Source: an uncultured Gemmatimonadota bacterium (GTDB taxonomy: Bacteria > Gemmatimonadota > Gemmatimonadetes > Gemmatimonadales > Gemmatimonadaceae). Taken from it: 10,750 bases of DNA. The notes under the pieces are model-generated. The model did no database searches, had not been told where the DNA came from, and saw nothing but the letters and a program-made list of their open reading frames with translations. Location: assembly GCA_946887155.1 (NCBI GenBank), contig CAMPKM010000064.1, positions 1-10,750 of the forward strand. The letters run 5' to 3'. Positions within the stretch are counted from its first letter, which is position 1. Every line of letters starts with the position of its first letter. A program made the translations under genes and the position numbers. This document shows positions 7,441 to 10,750 of the stretch, in pieces.

Positions 7441-7466
7441 TCTGGAAATGGCGTCTGACCCCATTT
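7381..7466. repeat. Composite REPIN-like repeat cluster 1 (three units of the GGGGTCAGACGC repeat)
   Basis: Unit A (7381-7400) and unit B (7421-7440) are perfect 20-bp inverted copies around a 20-bp loop. That loop itself contains GGCGA/TCGCC at 7404-7408 and 7413-7417, so the whole can fold as one long hairpin. Unit C (7447-7466) repeats unit B in the same orientation with one change (GTTT to ATTT). Unit A contains the ATG and first codons of the CoA-transferase; unit C ends at the MFS stop codon (7468-7466). The same three-unit order and the linker TTC[T/A]GGA recur in cluster 2. This resembles REP/REPIN elements, which are spread by RAYT transposases encoded elsewhere; no such gene is in the window. 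Confidence 0.93.
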
Positions 7467-8845
7467 CAGGCGGCGGGTGCGGGCGGCGCGGGGGTGGGCC
7501 GCTTGGCGTACTGGTCGAGCCCGAGCCCGAGGGAGATGGTACCGAGCACGAATGCAGCGGCGGTGAAGAACGGCACGCCATTCCCCAGTGTGTCGAACGC
7601 AAACCCGGCCCAGAGCGGCGCGATGATGCGCGACACGCCGCCGTAACTCTGCTGCAGTCCCATGTACAGGCCACGGTCCGCGGGATTGATCACCCGCGAC
7701 AGCAGCGCCGTCACACAGGGGAATGTGAACGCCGTGCCTAACGGCAGCATGGCCACCGACAGCGCCAGGAAGAACAGGTTCGGCGCGAGTGGCATGGTCA
7801 GCAACCCCAGCGCGAGCAGCACCAGGCCGAAACGTGACAGCCTCGCCTCACCCATCCGGTCGACCAGCTTCCCCAGGAGCAGCACGCGCGCGAAGACCGA
7901 GATACTTCCGATGTACATGAAGAAGTACCCGATCGTCTCCTCGGTGATCGCGAACTTGATGTTCAGGAAGAGCGGCAGGACCGGAAACGTGCCCTGAAAG
8001 GCGCCGATCGCGATGGCGTAGATCCAGATGAGCCGCGACGACGGCTCCGACGAATGCGTGATCACCCGCAGGACGGCGTCACGGGGCCGGCGGCGTTCCG
8101 ATTCCTGATGCTGCTGCGTCTTCGATTCCTTCAGGTACTTCCACGCGAAGAGGATCGTGATGCCGCAGAGCACTGCCGCGACGATACCAGGGGCGGCCTC
8201 GCCCATGCGGAGCTGCGCGCTTCCCGGTACGAGGTCCCTCCGGCCGAGGACGACCGCAAAGGCACCGACCACCGGACCTAACGCGACGCCAAGATTGGTG
8301 GCCGCGGACAGCCAGCCGAGGTTTCGCGCGCGATTTTCGGGTTCGGTGGTGTCGGCCACGTACGCCTGGATCACGCCAACCGTCCCGCCCCCGGCGCCCT
8401 GCACGATCCGCGACAGCACGAGCAGCCAGAGCGATTGTGCGAACCCGAACACGAGGTAGGCGACGCCCGCGGCACTGAGCGCGATGAGCAACGCCGGCCG
8501 GCGGCCGAACTTGTCCGAGAACCGCCCCCACATCGGCGAGCTGACGAGCTGCGCCAGCGTGAACGCCGAGGCCACGATACCCGACAGGATGCCGATACCG
8601 AGGTGCATACCGATGAAGTTCACGCCCTCGCCGCCCAGCTTCTGCACGTAGAACGGCAGGAGCGGGACGATCATCAGCAGGCCGACCATGTCCATGAAGG
8701 CCACGGCCATCAGCACCATCAGCTTGGGCGGGATCTTCTTCAGCTCGCGGCCGAGGACAAACAGCAGCGACGCGCCGATGAGGATGAGGAAGACACGTAC
8801 GACCGGCGATGCCAGCGTCTCGGCGACGCCCGATTGGACGGTCAC
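7466..8845 (-). CDS. MFS transporter (DHA1/TetA-like drug:H+ antiporter family) with an extra N-terminal helix
   Basis: This 459-residue polytopic inner-membrane protein shows MFS motif A, GRFSDKFGRRP at 107-117 (loop 2-3), motif B, RIVQGAGGG at 146-154, and a motif-C-like GVALGPVVG at 186-194, typical of proton-driven efflux pumps. A charged central loop (about 241-270, SKTQQ through SSEPSS) separates the two six-helix halves. Before the usual first helix (about 42-66) is a further hydrophobic segment at 15-33, followed by RELKKIPPK, giving a probable 13-helix protein. The start used is GTG at 8845, the only good start in that frame upstream; no clear Shine-Dalgarno sequence is seen. The stop overlaps repeat cluster 1. 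The substrate is unknown. It may be independent of the downstream CoA operon because a hairpin separates them. Confidence 0.92.
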   Translation of the reverse strand: MTVQSGVAETLASPVVRVFLILIGASLLFVLGRELKKIPPKLMVLMAVAFMDMVGLLMIVPLLPFYVQKLGGEGVNFIGMHLGIGILSGIVASAFTLAQLVSSPMWGRFSDKFGRRPALLIALSAAGVAYLVFGFAQSLWLLVLSRIVQGAGGGTVGVIQAYVADTTEPENRARNLGWLSAATNLGVALGPVVGAFAVVLGRRDLVPGSAQLRMGEAAPGIVAAVLCGITILFAWKYLKESKTQQHQESERRRPRDAVLRVITHSSEPSSRLIWIYAIAIGAFQGTFPVLPLFLNIKFAITEETIGYFFMYIGSISVFARVLLLGKLVDRMGEARLSRFGLVLLALGLLTMPLAPNLFFLALSVAMLPLGTAFTFPCVTALLSRVINPADRGLYMGLQQSYGGVSRIIAPLWAGFAFDTLGNGVPFFTAAAFVLGTISLGLGLDQYAKRPTPAPPAPAA

Positions 8846-8846
8846 G

Positions 8847-9097
8847 TTATATGGTCGGCTTTCCCGGCGCGGCGGGCGGTACGGCCCGTCCGACTTCGCC
8901 GGCCAGTGCGATGATTGTCAGCAGGTTGGGAATCATTTTCACGAACTGCAAGGGAACGAGTTGCATGCCCTGAAGCTGGATCTGGAACGTTTCGCTTGCG
9001 GCGAACAATACGCAGGCGATCGCAACCTGGTGGGCCGCCAGTTGCCAGGATTACCGCGGCGAGGGAGGACAGCGACCAGAATCAGGGGTCTGCGCAT
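8847..9097 (-). pseudogene. Possible degenerate small membrane-protein gene in an otherwise gene-poor spacer
   Basis: The 364-bp spacer 8846-9209 holds no standard gene. On the minus strand an ATG at 9097 opens MRRPLILVAV, which looks like a signal or anchor start but soon turns Arg-rich and stops at 8939. A second frame continues hydrophobically as SLAAVILAT. A third, between stops at 9053-9051 and 8849-8847, reads QVAIACVLFAASETF, then MQLVPLQFVKMIPNLLT (from an ATG at 8966) and ends in TAA two bases before the MFS GTG. Successive hydrophobic segments in three frames suggest one small gene with two frameshifts, or a short intact ORF of about 39 codons plus noise. G+C at third positions in the last frame is about 75 percent, lower than in neighbouring genes. 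I do not recognise a family. Confidence 0.25.
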
Positions 9098-9138
9098 TCG
9101 ACGCCGTAAGTTGCGCCCCTCCCGACGACCGGCAAGGG

Positions 9139-9185
9139 AAACGGGGTCAGACGCTGTTTCCAGAAAACAGCGTCTGACCCCGTTT
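9139..9185 (-). terminator. Candidate hairpin terminator after the peptidyl-prolyl isomerase gene
   Basis: Reading the minus strand, the isomerase stop is followed by unit F and then a 21-bp perfect stem with a five-base loop ending GACCCCGTTTCCC. The stem is very stable but the T-run is only three bases, so it may act as a terminator, an RNA 3'-end stabiliser or neither. Confidence 0.35.
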
Positions 9186-9211
9186 TCAGGAAATGGCGTC
9201 TGACCCCGTTT
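9139..9211. repeat. Composite REPIN-like repeat cluster 2 (three units of the GGGGTCAGACGC repeat)
   Basis: Unit D (9139-9159) and unit E (9165-9185) are perfect 21-bp inverted copies around the five-base loop CCAGA. Unit F (9192-9211) repeats in the same orientation as E and is identical over 20 bp to unit B of cluster 1. D/E carry CTGTTT where the other units have CCATT next to the core, with the change matched on both arms, so they evolved as a paired stem. The order, spacing and linker match cluster 1. Unit F overlaps the stop codon (TAA, 9212-9210) of the peptidyl-prolyl isomerase gene. Six of six units in the window share GGGGTCAGACGC exactly. Confidence 0.94.
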
Positions 9212-9869
9212 ATTTCACTACCTTCGCTGTGCGGATGAAGTCCAGTTTCGGGTATGTCCGGTTCAGGAAGGCGTTGCCCTCGGCGGCGATTTCGGGCTGC
9301 CGGCCGGTGGGCTCGTCTCCGTAACCGGAGTACAGCTTGTCTACGACGTCCATCCCTTCGATGACCTCGGCGAAGGGCGCGAAACCCTGCTGATCGAGCA
9401 TCGAGTTGTCGCCGAGGTTGATGAAGAGCTGAGAGCTACGGGAGTTCGGCATCGATGATTTTGCGTATGTCACCGTGCCGCGCTTGTTCGTCTGCTTCAC
9501 CGGCTCGTCGATCAGGCCGTTCTCCGACCACTGAGCATTGCGCGCCGGATCACCGTGCATGCCGAATTGCACGACGAAGCCGGGTACGACACGGAAGAAC
9601 CGGACGTCGTCGAAGTAACCGGTCTCCACCAGGTGATAGAACCGGTCGACCCCGTTAGGCGACCAGTCGCGGTGCACGGCGAGGACGATCGGGCCCTTGC
9701 TCGTCTCGAGCCGGACCTGAAACTGTGCCGGAGCTGCGTCGAGCGCTGGAGCCGCCGCGGGTGCCGGAGGCGCTGCGGCTGTTGTGGTATCGGCGGGAGG
9801 GGCGTCGGAGCCAATACAGGCGGCGACGAACGCGAGGAGTGAGAACGTCGAGATGCGATGAAGCGTCAT
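9210..9869 (-). CDS. Lipoprotein cyclophilin-type peptidyl-prolyl cis-trans isomerase
   Basis: The 219-residue product starts with a lipoprotein signal peptide (MTLHR, hydrophobic 8-17, lipobox VAAC with Cys18), then an Ala/Pro-rich linker (about 22-48) and a cyclophilin domain (49-219). Diagnostic cyclophilin features are FFRVVPGFVVQFG at 91-103, with Arg93, Phe98 and Gln101 matching the catalytic Arg, Phe and Gln, and SSQLFINLGDN at 145-155 and FAPFAEVIEGMDVVDKL at 163-179. It should catalyse proline isomerisation in proteins folding outside the cytoplasm, attached to a membrane by lipid. The open frame extends to 10001, but the ATG at 9869 is chosen because the signal peptide begins there. 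The 52-bp gap to the upstream propeller gene suggests co-transcription. The stop codon overlaps repeat cluster 2. Confidence 0.95.
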   Translation of the reverse strand: MTLHRISTFSLLAFVAACIGSDAPPADTTTAAAPPAPAAAPALDAAPAQFQVRLETSKGPIVLAVHRDWSPNGVDRFYHLVETGYFDDVRFFRVVPGFVVQFGMHGDPARNAQWSENGLIDEPVKQTNKRGTVTYAKSSMPNSRSSQLFINLGDNSMLDQQGFAPFAEVIEGMDVVDKLYSGYGDEPTGRQPEIAAEGNAFLNRTYPKLDFIRTAKVVK

Positions 9870-9921
9870 TTTCAACCAGTCCCGCAACGGGTGAGCGTAC
9901 CGCGCAGAGCGCGAGGAAAAT

Positions 9922-10750
9922 TCAGGGAATCCGGATTCGGGCGACCCGCCCGCGGGCACCAACCGCAAACGCGACGCCCGATGGCGCGAACTGTACGGCA
10001 TTGAACGCCGCGTCGTCGAGGGGAGACCACGTCATTCCACCATCCCGGCTCACGTCGGAGCCCGTGGTGCCGACCGCGACCGCGATCAGGTGCTCTTCAT
10101 CCACGCGCCGCATGGCGACACCGGAGCGATAACCGCGCGGAAAGCGGCTCGCCGCCGTCCAGTTGACGCCACCGTCGCTGGTATACGCCGCGGTACCGCG
10201 CGCCGAGTCGGGGCGCTCGTAATCGCCACCGACGACCACGCCGTGCAGTGCCCCGGTGAACGCGACCGAAAACACCCCTCCCGATCCCGCTCGAGGCGGA
10301 ATGGCCGAAGGTGCGGCAGTCCAGGTCGCGCCGGCGTCCGTCGTGCGAAACAAGCGTGATACCGACCCTCCGGTGCCCAGCCAGGCATATCGGCTTCCGC
10401 CCGTGACGAGGGACGTTCCGCTCGCGGCAAACGCGGCTTCGTCATCCGCGGCCGCTGGGCGGGATGCCTCAGGCGCCATCGCCCAGGTTGCGCCACCGTC
10501 CGTCGTCACAAGGATGACGAACCGTCCCTCCATCGGATCGCCTAACGCCATCCCGTTCAGGTCATCCCGGAACGTGATGGCGTCGAGGAACATGCTGGTA
10601 TCGGGCGACTGGTAGGTCAGTTTCCAGCTCCGGCCGCCGTCTGCGGTCCGCCAGATCCGGCCGGCGGTCGCCGCCACGAGATCGGCATCGCCCGTCGCCA
10701 CGATCGCCTCGGCCTGCTGGAAGCTCGAGCACCAGACGCTGACCGCCGCC
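9922..10750 (-). CDS. Asp-box (BNR/Ycf48-like) beta-propeller protein; 5' end cut by the window
   Basis: The visible 275 residues (frame open to the window edge at 10749) contain five Asp-box motifs of the type S/T-x-D-x-G-x-x-W: TADGGRSW (35-42), TTDGGATW (82-89), TTDAGATW (136-143), TSDGGVNW (190-197) and SRDGGMTW (234-241), the last with Arg before Asp. Such repeats sit in blade hairpins of sialidase-like and Ycf48/HCF136-like propellers. The segment SMFLDAITF to ALGDP resembles the secreted Ycf48-like proteins often annotated only as oxidoreductase or glycosyl hydrolase. No sialidase active-site signature is evident in the visible part. The N-terminus, where a signal peptide would lie, is outside the window. 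A binding or assembly role is more likely than catalysis. The GTG at 10701 is not taken as the start because the propeller pattern continues upstream. Confidence 0.88.
   Translation of the reverse strand, partial: AAVSVWCSSFQQAEAIVATGDADLVAATAGRIWRTADGGRSWKLTYQSPDTSMFLDAITFRDDLNGMALGDPMEGRFVILVTTDGGATWAMAPEASRPAAADDEAAFAASGTSLVTGGSRYAWLGTGGSVSRLFRTTDAGATWTAAPSAIPPRAGSGGVFSVAFTGALHGVVVGGDYERPDSARGTAAYTSDGGVNWTAASRFPRGYRSGVAMRRVDEEHLIAVAVGTTGSDVSRDGGMTWSPLDDAAFNAVQFAPSGVAFAVGARGRVARIRIP

Noticed and set aside
8846..8851. TATAAC as a -10 promoter box for the MFS gene
   Set aside because: It directly abuts the GTG start, leaving no room for a transcription start before the gene, and no -35-like hexamer lies about 17 bases upstream.
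8688..9203. Plus-strand open frame of 171 codons spanning the MFS start and the spacer
   Set aside because: Its first part is antisense to the MFS gene and its end runs through the repeat cluster. Third-position composition in the spacer part is poor, and no family is recognised.
7381..9211. CRISPR array
   Set aside because: The repeats are inverted as well as direct, only three per cluster, with spacers of 5-20 bp, and there are no cas genes. The 8-bp array at 1056-1128 has no spacers at all.
9900..9914. Hairpin CGCGC-AGA-GCGCG as a terminator between the propeller and isomerase genes
   Set aside because: The stem is only five base pairs and no T-run follows it on the transcribed minus strand.
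9870..10001. Longer start for the peptidyl-prolyl isomerase at 10001
   Set aside because: It would overlap the propeller gene and bury the lipoprotein signal peptide 44 residues inside the protein. The ATG at 9869 directly precedes the signal sequence.

Overview
The window is about 10.7 kb of GC-rich DNA (roughly two-thirds G+C by eye). Every convincing gene lies on the minus strand, so genes are read from high to low coordinates. The composition, an 8-bp GTGAGGTC tandem array between genes and a recurrent CGTTAGG word fit a soil or sediment Gemmatimonadota-type bacterium. This taxonomic guess is inference from style, not from a marker gene. There are no rRNA or tRNA genes, CRISPR arrays, integrases or transposases.

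Layout in transcription order: (1) 10750-9922, the 3' part of an Asp-box (BNR/Ycf48-like) beta-propeller protein; (2) 9869-9210, a lipoprotein cyclophilin-type peptidyl-prolyl isomerase; (3) 9211-9139, a three-copy cluster of a 20-21 bp repeat with a 12-bp core (GGGGTCAGACGC), forming a strong hairpin; (4) about 9097-8847, a gene-poor stretch with what may be a frameshifted small membrane-protein gene; (5) 8845-7466, an MFS transporter with an extra N-terminal helix; (6) 7466-7381, a second cluster of the same repeat, in the same three-unit layout, whose last unit supplies the start codon of the next gene; (7) 7399-6209, a CaiB/BaiF (class III) CoA-transferase; (8) 6212-5439, a crotonase-fold protein; (9) 5454-2548, a 968-residue FAD plus Fe-S D-2-hydroxyacid dehydrogenase of the YdiJ/D-2-hydroxyglutarate dehydrogenase type; (10) 2507-1152, a GntP-family organic-acid permease; (11) 1128-1056, the 8-bp tandem array; (12) 1054-548, a DinB/YfiT-like protein; (13) 558-1, the 5' part of a HAD phosphatase that appears to start at TTG inside the end of the DinB gene.

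The central block (7399-1152) looks like one operon. The CoA-transferase and crotonase genes overlap by ATGA, the crotonase and dehydrogenase genes overlap by 16 bp, and the permease follows after 40 bp. Together they suggest uptake of a hydroxy- or dicarboxylic acid, oxidation of a D-2-hydroxyacid to the 2-oxoacid with electrons passed through Fe-S clusters, and CoA activation followed by crotonase chemistry on an acyl-CoA. The actual substrate cannot be read from the sequence.

Two signals are not explained by the genes. First, two copies of a composite REPIN-like repeat sit at gene ends, and one has apparently become the N-terminus of the CoA-transferase. Second, all nine in-frame TTA leucine codons in roughly 3,380 codons occur within GTTAGG (always Leu-Gly, eight of nine in CGTTAGG), which suggests a selected or imposed DNA word rather than ordinary codon use.
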